A stretch of 64,000 bases of DNA from Sphaerulina vaccinii (GCA_022570795.1 JAKUDP010000004.1:1860001-1924000); one strand, 5' to 3'. Positions 22,559 through 34,101 are shown, counted from the first letter of the stretch. Notes: generated by a model not told the origin, from the letters alone. Numbers and translations are program-made.

Positions 22559-25500
22559 GAGCTAGAGGGATACTCGAGAAATCTGAATGAGGAAGAGAAA
22601 CAGAGCTATATGACGAGCATGAACGGAGCTGCCGTTGCTGGTCTCACCCTAAATGGGTCTTGCACACAATGAGGTCGCTGGTACAGTGGCTGGAGTTCAG
22701 ACTTGCATGTACACTGATGCCATTGGATATGTGTAGCGCTCAGCAACGTATATCCACAAGACGATTAGACCTTCGTCAAGGCGAATCGACCCAGCTCGAT
22801 GCCTGCAGAGCCCTGCAAGTCCATCGGCAGTATGGACACATTGAGGACGATCACACTGTTCTGGGGCGTCGACCTCCAGCGCTTGGACAAGATGAGCTGT
22901 TCGGTATGGCGCCACGCCCGGATGTATGCAGACTGCAGAGGGGCCAAGACCTATGAAGCTGCACCTGCTACAGTCGCTCACAGCCGACTGGATCTGTCAC
23001 CATTACCATTGAGGCGGATCTCGCGGCCCGTAGGACTCATGGCAGCCGCCTTGATGGACCCGTTTCCAGTGTTGCGCAAGCTATCAGAACATGCAGATCT
23101 ATGTCGAGCTGAGGAAGAGCAGATCCCTGCAAATGCCCGTGCTCGTACTCGAAGTGAAGTGTGCGGGGATACGTGCAGCAAGCCACCAGATCCACTTGAG
23201 CTTTCAGACTTCACGTCTGCATATTATAGCTCTCTTCAACTCGACGATGTTCTCAGGTTCCATATCTTAGGTATAAAAGAGGTCAAGACTATGATGGTTT
23301 CTCCACGCTTTTCAACAAACTCAGATGTTGCGCAACAGCTTTCGATCGACGCTAACCGCGACCGGGCAGCACACTCTGAGAGACTTCTGGTGCAAGCGAA
23401 GACTTGTGGCGCTTCAGCCAACGGCAGCCCCGTCAACACATAAGGAGCACTCTCCGAACCACATGTCTTCTCATTTGCAATGATGGATGCTGAATGCCTG
23501 TCATTACCAGAAGTAGTACAGGCTGCCAGACAGATGTCGAATCTGTGACAGGTCGTAGCCGAGCATCATATACTCCGATGCCGTCCTCACAGGAAGTGCT
23601 GCAGCGTGCAGACATTCGCGATACTGCCGAGTGGGCCGAGCTCTACTGCAGGTCGTCGTAATGCATATCTATTCCACATGTCGAGGCCGCGAACCAGCTC
23701 AGCAGCTAGTCAGATCAACTCATCTCCGCGTTGAAGTGGGGACTTGATGATCTGATCACTGCGCTACTGTGTCGATACAGTCCATTTGTTCGTGTGGGTA
23801 GCGGGCCTAAGACACCGCCATTTCGCAAGTCTCTTGCATTGAATTTGCCTCTTCTCGCAAGTGCAGGCACATTCGTCGTGGGAGAGCACATCGCATACAG
23901 TTGAGAGTTCTAAATCATCTTCAGCTGCTGGCTCATCAGCTCAGAGAAGTAGCGAACAGCTTCATTCAGGCACGCTAATAGGCATGCTCGGCACGCATCA
24001 TGCTGCATACTCACTCACTGGCCCTTCGTATGCACCCTTCAGGCAGACCAAGCTTTTGGAGCTGCAGACTCTCAACGTAGTGTCGATCCTAGGTCCATCG
24101 AGCGTTGGATGTGCACTAGCCAGAGACCTCCAGCATGTCTTGGGGCATGATGAGATCACACAGATGTTCTCTATCTCGACTTCATACCGGTAGGCTGCCA
24201 ATCCCCAACACATATCATCGCGCATTCAGATTGTCCAAGCCAAATTTCCGGGACTTTCCACAATCGAGTCAGATCATCGCCTATAGTCTTGCGATATGCT
24301 GTTCGTTGGCATGATCTAGACACGTAGCTGCAGCTCTCGGCTCTTGACCGAAGGATTCAATGCGTTCGTGTCGGCATCCACGACCAGTATGGACCGACCG
24401 GACGATCTGGCAAGTGGTATATGCAATGCTGTCGATAGCTCTCAGGGCCTATACTGTCGTATTCGCCACGATCGAGACTGGATCTACGATCACCTCCTCC
24501 ATCTTGGTAGCAGTATCAGTACGTGCGAAAAAGAAGCTGTAGCCTGATCGTGAAAAGATGCGCTGCCCAGGTCATGATGCCAGTCGGCAGACACATTGAG
24601 GACCATCGACCTCGCTCCGCTTCATATTGGGATTCCGCCAGAGTGGGGGTCGACCGCTTCCCGAGAAGCAAGTGGCTCTTTCCAACGACGACGGTACAGA
24701 TCGTCGCAGCTTCACATAGCAAAGTGAGATGTTCCTGTCATCCTGGCTAGTTCTATGCATCTTACTCTGTCCAATATGACCTTGGCGATCCAGTCATAGA
24801 GGTCGCATCTGCTGACAGGTCTCCATTCCAGACGATGGTAGAGATTGGTAGAGCACAGCAGGAAAAAGTGAAAGCTTGGCGTGTCCCAGGTGTATTTTTA
24901 GAATTGCACCTCCCCGTCCTCCACTTCCTTCCTCATCTCATCACTCTTTCCACGACAACACATCATCAATTACAAGACATCGCGATCAACGGCACCTTCT
25001 GTGTGGGTGCATGGACTGCATCACCACTCTATCAAGTAGTCAGAGTTGACTTCAGATTCCGCTGAGATCTGTGACTCTCAGAGCAGAGTTTTGTTCCTCT
25101 CCACCTAACTCAATGGGTAGAACCAGAACTCAGCTGTCATCAAGCGCCTGATGAAGCACTCCAAGCAGCCATGACCACGGCTTCCTTTGGGTGTGCTGGC
25201 TCCACCTGCTGTTTCCTGTGAGCTCCTCCCCATCCGACACATCCGCTGCTACCCAGCTCTTCCTCAAGAAATACAACTACGCGTGGGCAGGAGCAGCTTC
25301 GATGATGCGTGTTTCTGGTAGATTTAGCGAGCATGGCTGCCAGCAGCCAGTAAGCAGCTTATGATACTGCTTGTTCACTGGACGTGACACTAGAGAACAC
25401 TCATTGCGGTGTGCAGAACGTGGAAACTTCAGTTGGCAATACAACGTTGTATCGTGCTGGCCAATTCGTGGTCAGTGCAGTCGCGAAGCAGTAGGTGTAC

Positions 25501-25688
25501 GTGTTTACAGTGAGCCTGCCGGGAAGGTGAGGACCTCAACGGAAGGCACAGAGGTATTGTATATCTTCCTCCTTCAGGCTCAATCACAACTCTCTTCTCT
25601 TCCATCACATCCCATTCAGAATTCGACTTTGCCGACAATATCCGCAACGAAACAATATCCAGCTACAACACATTTTCAGATCAACAAG
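22559..25688. other. 3.1-kb gene-poor stretch
   Basis: I recognise no gene here. The longest frame is plus 22799-23443 (214 codons), of mixed composition and overlapped by minus frames. 22559 onward holds the promoter of the NACHT-TPR gene, and the last few hundred bases hold the promoter of the secreted protein at 25689. Confidence 0.4.
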
Positions 25689-26446
25689 ATGCAGATTATC
25701 GGTGCAGTCCTCGCCATTGCCGGCATTGCCGCTGCTATGCCAGGTGGTGGCCCACCAGCCTACAATGGCGGAGGCGGCGGTGGTGATTGCTACACCACCA
25801 GCACATGCAAGGCCTCGTACTTCACGGCGACCAAGAAGATCCCTCACCAGAACACCATGACTGTCACAAAGACAGAGTACAAGCCAATGACCTACACCAC
25901 CAAGGTGCCCAAGGTTTACACCACAACTGCTTATGGTGCGACAGTCCAGATTCGGCAACATTGACTTCTCGGCTAACAGTGCACAGTTCCAACCGCATAC
26001 ACAGTCACGAAGACTATCCCATACACGAAGACTGTCACGGTCCCAGATTATTCCACTACCGTGATCTGCAAGACTTCGACCATCAACTTCAATCGCACAT
26101 CGACTTACGTGGGCTCCACCACCAGCCTGTGCCCAGCTTCCAAGTCGGTGCCATCGACTGCTGTGTAAGTTGTGGCATCAATGCATTCAATCACATGCAC
26201 TAACTTCTCTTCAGCTACTCTACATACGTCCCATCAGTATTCACCACCAAATCTGCCTGCCCATACACGACTGTCATCACCAAGTCAACCTACTCTCCAT
26301 CGGTCTGCACCGAGAGCACAAGCAAGTGCGACTACGTTACCTCATGCAAACCTACGAGCAAGGCAGTCTACCCAACCGCAGACCCACCAGCGTACCAGCC
26401 AGAGCCACCTGCGTACACGCCAGCAAAGCCAACATACAAGGCTTGA
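25689..26446 (+). CDS. Secreted Thr/Ser/Tyr-rich cell-surface protein
   Basis: Three exons (25689-25935, 25987-26164, 26215-26446) join in phase (introns GTGCGA...CACAG and GTAAGT...TTCAG, both with CTAAC) into 218 residues. It starts with a signal peptide (MQIIGAVLAIAGIAAA), then Gly/Pro-rich PGGGPPAYNGGGGGG. After this comes a Thr-rich body with recurring TVTKT, YTTTV/YTTKV and scattered Cys (CYTTSTC, TSLCPAS, SACPYTT, SKCDYVTSC). It ends with a Pro/Tyr-rich tail (PPAYQPEPPAYTPAKPTYKA). No GPI signal is seen. The composition suggests an O-glycosylated wall or extracellular protein; catalytic function is unlikely. Confidence 0.8.
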
Positions 26447-27283
26447 AAGCATCATTGACACATGATCGCGACTGGACCTACGATGCAAGACGGAGTACAT
26501 GTTGATGGGGCGTGAGCGGCGTTCGCGACTACCCATGGGGAGGATTGCATGATGATGGTGGTTTGGTTTGTTTTGTTTTGATTTGAGTTGGCGTCACTGT
26601 CCAAGGACTTTCGACCAGAAGTGTTGTTCGAGTATAGACGCGAAAGAAAGTAATGTTTCATCTTCATCCTAATGTACATCGGTGCGAACCATCCTTCACA
26701 GACCTACCTCACTTCAGAATTCCATGACCCTGGCTCGCCAAGACGCACCTGCTACAAGGCTATACAGCTTCGGCTTCGTAGCACTTCATCGATGCTGCCC
26801 TGCCTGATATGATGACTTGTCATCCATCGCACGCTGTCCTTTCTGTCTAGGCATGAGCACCAACCCCAACATGCGCTTAGGATTCGTTGTTATTGCACAA
26901 CACAGTTCAGACATGGCACCGTCGCGTTTTCGTCGACCACGTCGAGACCATCTGAGGCTTACCCCTCACTCCCTGTTGACCAGTAATGCTTGATATTCCC
27001 GAAAACAGACGTCAGCCACCTCAAAGACAGGATTTTTCTGAGGAAACCATTCGATGCTCAGGTCGAGCTCCCTTCCAAATAGGGTAGAAATCGTGATGCT
27101 CACTGGTTCTTCTCTGTAGTGTTCCGGATTGCACCATAGAGGCTAAAGAGTCTAGAGCTTTCCCCACAGTCCTCGCACAAACTGCATTGAGAGTGAAATA
27201 GTAGAGACATGTCTGTGTAACCAGAGGTTGTCAAGCGTTGTTACACAGCATCTTCATACGCGAGACAGTACTGAAGATTCATC
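26447..27283. other. Intergenic region
   Basis: This holds the 3' end of the secreted protein gene and the promoter of the GST gene. No further gene is seen. Confidence 0.5.
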
Positions 27284-28372
27284 ATGGCTTCAGTAATTCA
27301 ATATGACTATGGTGAGTAAGAAGCAGATGTGTCTTTCTAATTGGGTACTGACACTGAAGCAGACTTCTCGCCATATGGCCAAAAGACAAGACTCGCCTTC
27401 CATGTCGCAGGCATCGACTACGCGATAGCTGAGACATCTATACTTCTGCCACGTCCAGCTCTCGAGGCACTAGGAATCACCTATCGCAGAATCCCAGTCA
27501 TCGCCATCGGCAAAGATGTATATGTCGACACTTCCAAGATCCTCGATACTGTCTTCAGCACACTCGGAAAGCTCCAACAAAGGCCGGCAGACAAGGCTTT
27601 TCAGATCTATGGCGACAATCTCTTCGCGGAAGCTCTTTCGTTGATTCCTTTGGAACTTCTTACACCAGACTTCGTCAAGGATCGCGAAACTGTCTTTCCA
27701 GCTCTTTCGAGACCAGATCTTAAGACTCTCAGACCCAGTGGTTTGGCACAGTTCAAGGCTCGTTTGCATGAGATTGAGACGCAGTTCTTGAGTGGTAGTG
27801 GGCCATATATCAATGGTAGCCAGATCAGTCTTGCTGATGTTCATGTCTTCTGGCCGATTAGATGGACATTGCAAGATCTCGGACTGAACAAGGAACCTGG
27901 AATCGATGCTGCGACTTATCCTAAAGTCTTTAAGGTGGTCGATAGTCTGCCAAAGCCTGCTGATGTCAAGGCAGCTGCCAAGTCTGTGACACCAGAGGAG
28001 GCGCATAAGCTCATTACTGGTGGCCAGTATACGGCGAAGACTGCGACTAGTGTGCAGGATGATGGTACTTATGGCATTCCTGCTGGCACGACAGTTGCCG
28101 TTGAGAGTTTTGAGTGAGTTGTTCTGTGCTTGATGCGTGGATTTGAACTAACGTTGTGACAGCTCTGCTCCTGGATCCCACCCACAGTATGGCAAACTTG
28201 TCGGTACCGGTATTGACGAAGTAGTGATCGAGAGCGACAATGGGGTGCGGATCCATTTCCCAAAGATCGGTTATATCGTGCGAAAGTTGTAAGTGTCCCG
28301 CAAGTGGATTCATTTTCTTCGATATGCTGACTTATATGCAGGGATGACGCTCCAGCGAAGATGAAGCTGTAG
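27284..28372 (+). CDS. Glutathione S-transferase-like protein with C-terminal extension
   Basis: Four exons (27284-27311, 27363-28113, 28163-28288, 28342-28372) give 311 residues in phase. The thioredoxin-like half has DFSPYGQKTRLAFHVAGIDY at residues ~10-29, the glutathione-site helix, and RRIPVIAIG with the conserved cis-Pro. The helical C-domain contains GPYINGSQISLADVHVFW. About 90 extra residues follow (from KTATSVQDDGTYG to the end), containing a beta-rich piece (VVIESDNGVRIHFPKIGYIVRKL). This tail is not part of a normal ~210-residue GST. It may be a stabilising or binding module. A GSH-dependent detoxification role is the default inference. Confidence 0.82.
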
Positions 28373-28427
28373 ATGGCCGTTGCAAATATCAGTCAATTCT
28401 GGGTCATCCATCACCATCTGTTTGTCC

Positions 28428-29465
28428 TCATCGTGTCCAGTAGTTTCTGTCCTTGATGTCCCGAATCATGACTGAGATCGGCGAAACTTTCGGAATAGCT
28501 GTTTCCGCAATTCTCTCTGCATGGCGATACCTGAGGGTGATGTCTGCCTTCAGAGCTTGACGCCGGCGCAGCTCTCTGAGAAGATCCAGAGAGCGAACCT
28601 CGTTCGAGAGCTTGAATCTCGTATGCTTTATCAACCGGCGAACTCGACTTGGATGATCTTCCTGTGAAATCGGCACGCTCACTCCCATGATTAATCTCAC
28701 CTTGTCCATCCCTTCCTTCGTTCCAATCCTCCTAGTGTCCATTGAACGTTCATAGCGCAGACCACTTGCGAAAATCTGAGCACGTCTCACGCAGCGAGAT
28801 TCGTAAACGTCCAGTAGCTGCGGTGTCGACTTCGCTTGCATCGCCAAGCTTCTGGCCTCTTCGAACACCTGCGGCATGTGATCGTATGGGCTGACAAATT
28901 TGAACTTTACAGCGCCTTCAACTCGTAGCACGCCTCGTCGCAACATGTCCAATATCGGCGCAAGATATGGTAGGTAGTGCCAGTCGATGAATCTTTCCAG
29001 ACAGAACGTCAGCTGCCCAAAGGTCTGCATATTGCCGGCGTCCGCTATCCGGTTCTGCAGCCATGAGAAGACGGAAGGAGTTGGCCGATTTTGTCGAAAC
29101 GTGATGCTGAAGTCATTAATCCGGTGGAAGATAGGGCGAGCTTCGCGATAGACTTGCTTCGACGGGAAGAGCATCTTAGGCAGGTCACGGCTCAGGTGGC
29201 AACCATCTATTGAGATTTCGTCTGCACTACGCAGCGCAAAGTCGTAGATGATGTCGCGAAGCTCTAGTGGGAGGTCGAAGAATCCAGATTTATTCGAAGG
29301 TGGTTGTAACCGATTACTGGCAGGCTCTTCTTGCTGGTCATGTGACACGACGAGCGACTGGAGGTCTTCGGTGATCTGATCCATGTCGGAAGCGGTAATT
29401 TGAGCTTTGCCTTCCATTTGCAGTGTGTTGACGTTGATGCTTGACTGTGGACTTTGCGAAGTCAA
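28428..29465 (-). CDS. F-box-like / 2EXR-type protein
   Basis: This is a single exon of 345 residues. After a disordered Gln/Ser-rich lead comes the motif FFDLPLELRDIIYDFAL at about residue 62. This is the helix typical of fungal F-box-like and 2EXR domain proteins that form large families in Dothideomycetes. It is followed by LLFPSKQVYREARPIFHR-type helices that usually follow that motif (seen here as MLFPSKQVYREARPIFHR). The rest is helical and Arg-rich at the end. Such proteins may act as SCF adaptors, but binding to Skp1 is not shown and the substrate is unknown. Confidence 0.75.
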   Translation of the reverse strand: MTSQSPQSSINVNTLQMEGKAQITASDMDQITEDLQSLVVSHDQQEEPASNRLQPPSNKSGFFDLPLELRDIIYDFALRSADEISIDGCHLSRDLPKMLFPSKQVYREARPIFHRINDFSITFRQNRPTPSVFSWLQNRIADAGNMQTFGQLTFCLERFIDWHYLPYLAPILDMLRRGVLRVEGAVKFKFVSPYDHMPQVFEEARSLAMQAKSTPQLLDVYESRCVRRAQIFASGLRYERSMDTRRIGTKEGMDKVRLIMGVSVPISQEDHPSRVRRLIKHTRFKLSNEVRSLDLLRELRRRQALKADITLRYRHAERIAETAIPKVSPISVMIRDIKDRNYWTR

Positions 29466-29750
29466 AATTTTTTATTCATATCGACTTATACCAGTGAAGT
29501 TGGTACGATTTGAGCTTGTTGAGTCATATGGGCGCCTGAGGCTTTCGAAGCCTATGTCTACACACAACGCTCTCGGATCCTTAGCTTCTGCTGCATCGCG
29601 GAGGCCCTTGATATTGCTTGCAGGCGCTCAACTCTCTGGTTTTGAAATTGATTGGCGTAGCCCCACGTGTCCAACGCTGTTGCCGTGGTCAGCGAGTTCC
29701 TGAAGAAGTGCACAACGATTACGGTCGCCAAATCTTTGGGCCTACCTACC

Positions 29751-31275
29751 TTATGCAACGCCTTCCAGTAAGCTAGCGTACATCTCCTGCACTGTTATGT
29801 GGTCACTCGAGATGTCGCAGAGCTCTTTCGCACGGTCTCTTGTAACAACGAGCTCGATGTGTCTCGACTCAAGCCCAGCAAGTGCCGCAGCCATCATCAT
29901 GCACTTCGCCTTGATTGTCAGATTGCCACCGAAAGCGCCGCAACCCCAGGGAGGTAGCTCCACCTTTAAGTTTTGTATCGAGGATGCTGCTGGAGCTGGC
30001 GGACCTTTCTCCTTCGACCAGGCTTCCATTGCGCCAGTAAAGACTGCGTAGAGCTTTCGAACTTCGCGCTCGACATTACCAGGCTGTAAGTCCGGGAGTG
30101 TACCATCCTCTCTGTCGACGACGTCAAGTTCCAAAGCATCAGCGACAATGTAATGCGTCAAAGGTCGTTCGTTGTGATCGAACAGCCGCATCATTCTCGC
30201 ATGTCGGCCATGTCCAGTCCATGAGCTGTGAGTCCACAACCCAGAAGTGACAATGACTTCGGCCGCGTAGAGCACAGGCTTTAAGAGTGACAGTAGAGCC
30301 AGTGCAGGTGATTGTCCGACGATACGCTCTTCTTGGGTACCATTTGGTCCAGGTCCAGGTTGCCTGAAGTGACGAGTCAGCAAGCATTCCTGAAAGCCGC
30401 TGAAGTTCTTCAGCGGACGTTGTCTGGAACTGTGTTGCCGGACTAGTCTCGAGCTCATCGGGATGCCGAAGAATGGGAGAGTACTTTACTTACGAATGTG
30501 AAGCGACTAGGACGAAATGGCCGGCGTCTCGCTGTTCCAAGGCATCTTCTGAGATCTCATCGACGACTCTGATGGTGAGTGTCATTGCGAGAACCTCAGA
30601 CCTGGCGATATCTGGCATCAGGGTCGCATCATGCAGACTGAACGTGATAGTTTCAACAGTCTTCAAAGTAGAGTACGCTCCACCGGCGAAATGTTCGAGC
30701 AGAGTCCTAAGGTACGCGTGCGCTATGTCACTGGAGTGCGAATATATCTCACAGAAGCCAGGTCGCCCCCAGGTATTGCCGTTGGGAGCTCTCAGCGTTC
30801 CCAGTAGCATGTGGGCTAAGAGCACGTCGACGCTTTCAGGCTTGACCTCAACCAAGGTGCAGTTCGTACCAAGTTGTTCCAGTATGCCATCTGGATAGGC
30901 AGATTTCAGATCTAAGGCATGGCCAAATAGCGACGACCGGAATGTTATGAGCTTCTCAATGCTCATGTTGCTGACCTTGCCAAGGAATATCTCCAGTCCG
31001 GTCGCCGTCAAATTGTCGTCTCCGTGGAGGCTGTAAGCAATGTCCTTGAGTAAAGTGGTGAGAACTTTGCACCAGTGTGCACGTAAGTCTCCTGTTGTGC
31101 CACTTCCGTTTTGCAGGACATCCTCGAGGCTGTCGAACACGTCGGAAGCTGTCTTCAATAGGGCCTGGAGTAATGTGTAGTGATTCACCACGTCCTCTCC
31201 ATCTTCGCATATCCCAAGTGGATCAGGACTGTTCAGTGATGGATGGTTTGGGAGAAGGTATAGATGAGAAGACAT
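29751..31275 (-). CDS. Poly(ADP-ribose) glycohydrolase (PARG)
   Basis: Exons 31275-30494 and 30363-29751 join in phase (TC|G giving Ser) over a 130-nt intron (GTAAGT...CTTCAG), giving 464 residues. I start at 31275 (MSSHLYLLPNHPSL); a Met at 31539 would add 88 poorly coding residues. PARG hallmarks are LLAHMLLGTLR, a strand FVLVASHS and the catalytic loop PGPGPNGTQEER with tandem Glu. ALALLSLLKP follows, and the C-terminal WGCGAFGGNLTIKAKCMMMAAALAG matches the conserved end of the macrodomain. The enzyme would remove ADP-ribose chains from proteins. The loop has PGPGP where the usual signature has GGG; the two Glu are present. Confidence 0.85.
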
Positions 31276-32218
31276 CGTGTCTAGGCTGTTATAAGTTCTG
31301 CCTCCACTTTCGCAAGTTTGGACTTTGCAGCTTGTCGGGATCCCGAGTAGCGAGGTAGGTACAGAGAGTACAGACAGACGTAGCAACACGCTCTGCACCT
31401 CGTCTGGTCTACAGATAACACGGGCACAAGTCTTACTCACGCATTGTGGTGGCAGTGAACGTGTGCACTGCCTCTTTGGGTCTGCCGCGAAATGGTCATC
31501 GAATGCTGCCTCATGGTCGTAATAGGATATACCAAGCATATCGATTGATGCATGATAACCGTAAATGAGAAGTGTTCAGAACGCGTGGATGTTGTTGGAA
31601 AAGAGAAGACGGAGAACAAGAGAAGGAGGAACACTGTGGAACACATGAGTCCTGGCCGTCCCATTGGCTCGGCAAGAGCGGGCGCTAGCGGCGTGTCAAG
31701 ATTCTGCCACCTCATCGGACTTTTCGAGAACCTCAATTTCTGACTCTCTGGAAATCTGACAATCTTGTTCTCTGCGGTTGTCATCTTCTAGGAATCACAA
31801 GAATTGGAATCAATTATTTCCTCCACGCTGCACATGAACGAATGCGATGACTGGACTCTGCAATGTTCTACCACCGCGAAGTTTTCCTGGTCGGAAATCT
31901 TCTGAGTGAGCGAATATCGCGCTGCAAGAATAGCTGAACCAGCGATTACGTCCATGGAGCAGACAATGCACATCTTGGCGGTCATAAGCTAGCGCGAGCT
32001 TCTCAACAGGACATCACATTGGTCACTCCGGTAGCGTCTGGAGGAGATGTTCTTCGAGACACCTCGAGCTCTCCGTGTGTTCGGCACTCTCATTGACGGC
32101 CATCTAAGAACGGAACCATCACAGACTAGGCCTGCACAGAAGAAATACTCATCGACGTACGAGACACATACGCTCTCCTCGAGCTTCGGAAAGAGAGCCA
32201 GTCGGTACTTGCGCAGAG
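31276..32218. other. Intergenic region
   Basis: This is the upstream region of PARG and the upstream region of the plus-strand F-box-like gene. The first part stays open in the PARG frame. No other gene is recognised. Confidence 0.4.
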
Positions 32219-33532
32219 ATGCCTTCACCGCCTAACCTGGACGGCATCGATTCCGATTGAGCTGTTGGAGACTGTTGTTCAACTTCTGGAGTTCAAAGAT
32301 ACGTGCAGTCTGCGTCAGACCAGCTCTACAATCGCCGCCAAAGTGTCGCAGGGCAAGTTCAGGCACCGCTTCGCTAAGAAAACTTTGAAGCTCTGCGGCA
32401 ATTCGCATCTCAGCGGATTTGCACATGTACGCAAGCCGGCAGGATGGGCTGCCTGTTGACAGACCTCACTATCGTCAATGCAGTACCGTTTCATGCAGAG
32501 GAAGTGGCGCACAGTGCAGCTTTGCTTCCAGGACAGACATCCATACTCACGGAGGCGTTCTCGAATCTCCGGAATCACTCGTCCTCAGGATCTTTGGCGA
32601 GTCTGACGCTCAGGCTTGTGGGGAGAAATATGAAACTTGAGACTATACCTGTTGAGAAAATAAATGACTGGGCTCGTGTGTGGTCCATAGCGGCTTCTAC
32701 CACAGACATCGTTGCAAAGGCCCTTCAAGGTAGCGGACTCCCGGTCCTTGGACTCGATATATACTCTGATGCGCCACGTTGCGCTCTCGCATCCGACCGA
32801 TTGAGTATGATCATGGACGAAGTAGACCTGTCATCCACAATGCACACGCTTGACAAGTTGTCGTTGACCATATCACATCGCGAAGCGAGCTATACACATT
32901 ACGACTTTTATAGGGACTTCCATGAATTGAGCCGAGGCAAGCGTTACGGGCTTGACTTGTGTCGCCTTTTGAGCATGGCGCCTCACCCAAAGACACTGGA
33001 ATTACGCTGGTATAATCTCGTCATGACGGACTCTTTCCTCGATCAAGAAGTGCATTTCTTTGAACGCGTTGCACGTATCTGGAAATGCTCTACAATCGAG
33101 CACTGTACATTGAAGGGCATCACCGCGAGAAACGGGTGGGATCTAGTCACCTTCTTGGATGCTTGCCCGCTTTTGAGGACGATCACACTCGAAGAAGTGC
33201 GGCTCGAATATGGCACCTTTCGAAAGACCTTTGACCTTTTGTCCCAGGCTCCAAAACTACAACTCCTGCACTTCGCGAATCTACGGGAGACACAGGAAGA
33301 TGTACATCGCATGATCTTCTTCGATAAGCCTGGCAGCGCCGACTATCCCTGGGCTGTACCTCCAGCAGGACCTACGAAGATCACAAGATCTGGTGCAGAT
33401 GTTCATCTGCCAATAATGTACACGCTGCCGCAAGGTGGCCCAGACCTACGGAGCACGGCTTATATTCAGTACCGAAAGGACAAGGCGATGATATATGGTC
33501 CACCTCCGCGTGGAACAGTGCAGTCACAGTAA
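32219..33532 (+). pseudogene. F-box-like gene broken by two small frameshifts
   Basis: A start ATG at 32219 reads MPSPPNLDG and then hits a stop within a few codons. The neighbouring frame continues at once with IPIELLETVVQLLEFKDTCSLRQTSS, an F-box-type helix, as if 4 nt (CGAT in GGCATCGATTCC) were extra. That frame stops near 32459. A third frame, open from before 32444 to 33532 (about 362 codons, with LSLTISHREASYTHY and CPLLRTITLEEVRL-type repeats), carries the rest. No intron with normal sites fits either jump; the only GT-AG span at the second would be 16 nt. It is either a recent pseudogene or the result of two assembly errors. The long 3' frame without stops argues for recent loss. Confidence 0.6.
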
Positions 33533-33586
33533 AAGATTAATGCCTATGCTCATCGCACACATTGAGCAAAAGTTGGGTCGGAAGCA

Positions 33587-33742
33587 GCAAAAACAATTGC
33601 CTCTGTCCAGGGCATATTTCCGCAAGTCGAACAACACATTCGAGGACCGAATAGCGGCATGTTCATCAAGGTTCCCGACTTAGCATCAGCATACGCCAAC
33701 GACTTACGAGTCTACCGCTAGACCAATCGGGCTTTCGTTGAG
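33587..33742 (-). mobile_element. SINE-like tRNA-related repeat, copy 1
   Basis: On the minus strand it starts near CAACGAAAGCCCGA, has a Pol III A-box (TGGTCTAGCGG) and the shared block GTAAGTCGTTGGC. It ends in GGCAATTGTTTTTGC. Length (~156 bp), order and orientation match the three copies at 40.07-40.69 kb. Sequence identity is clear in the head and the T-rich end and low in the middle. Confidence 0.6.
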
Positions 33743-33956
33743 GGAAGACTGTATGTGATCGTATATGATTCATGTTTCCGCTCCCTTAGCATTGAAGGTC
33801 AAATTTGAGCCTTCCAGAAGGCATCGAGAGCATAGATTGACAAGTTGCTCATGATTCTTACATGCCGACTGCGTCCAGCAGGAGCTGATATACCGGGATA
33901 CGAGTCCAAAAAAAGATATCCTCAATCATCACAACACATAAGAACGAGTCAAAAAG

Positions 33957-33962
33957 CAAAAA
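33957..33962 (-). terminator. Pol III terminator T-run after tRNA-Met
   Basis: A T5 run on the minus strand lies about 14 nt beyond the tRNA 3' end, followed by a second T5 at 33951-33955. This is the normal Pol III stop signal. Confidence 0.7.
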
Positions 33963-33975
33963 GAAAGGGATAATG

Positions 33976-34101
33976 TAGCATCGAGAGGTTTCGATCCTCT
34001 GGCCTCCGGGTTATGAGCCCGGCCTGGTATACTGTTAGTGGATGTGTAGTGTTAAGATATTGAAAGAGGAGGCTTACGATCTTCCGCTGATCTACGAAGC
34101 T
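33976..34101 (-). tRNA. Initiator tRNA-Met (CAT) interrupted between D-arm and anticodon arm
   Basis: Read 34101 to 33976. The 5' half gives acceptor AGCTTCG, then TA, then a D-arm GATC-AGCGGAA-GATC. The 3' half gives the anticodon arm CCGGG-CTCATAA-CCCGG, variable loop AGGCC, T-arm AGAGG-ATCGAAA-CCTCT, and acceptor CGATGCT plus A73. Without the 54-nt insert at 34077-34024 the molecule is 72 nt and folds as a full cloverleaf with one T-T mismatch (4:69). A1-U72, three G-C pairs in the anticodon stem, A54 and A60 are eukaryotic initiator marks. The A-box (TAGATCAGCGG) and B-box (GGATCGAAACC) are near consensus and a T-run follows. The insert is not at the normal 37/38 intron site. Confidence 0.8.
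34024..34077 (-). other. 54-nt intron-like insert inside tRNA-Met
   Basis: The insert begins GTAAGCC, has a pyrimidine-rich part (CCTCCTCTTTC), a CACTAAC branch-like site about 11 nt before the end, and finishes CCAG. These are the landmarks of the spliceosomal introns seen in the protein genes of this window, not of a tRNA-endonuclease intron next to the anticodon. Confidence 0.7.

Noticed and set aside
22799..23443. 214-codon plus frame in the gene-poor region
   Set aside because: Mixed composition, no domain, overlapped by equally long minus frames; not reported as a gene.
25689..26446. Hydrophobin or GPI protein for the Thr-rich secreted protein
   Set aside because: Cys number and spacing do not fit a hydrophobin, and the C-terminus lacks a hydrophobic GPI tail.
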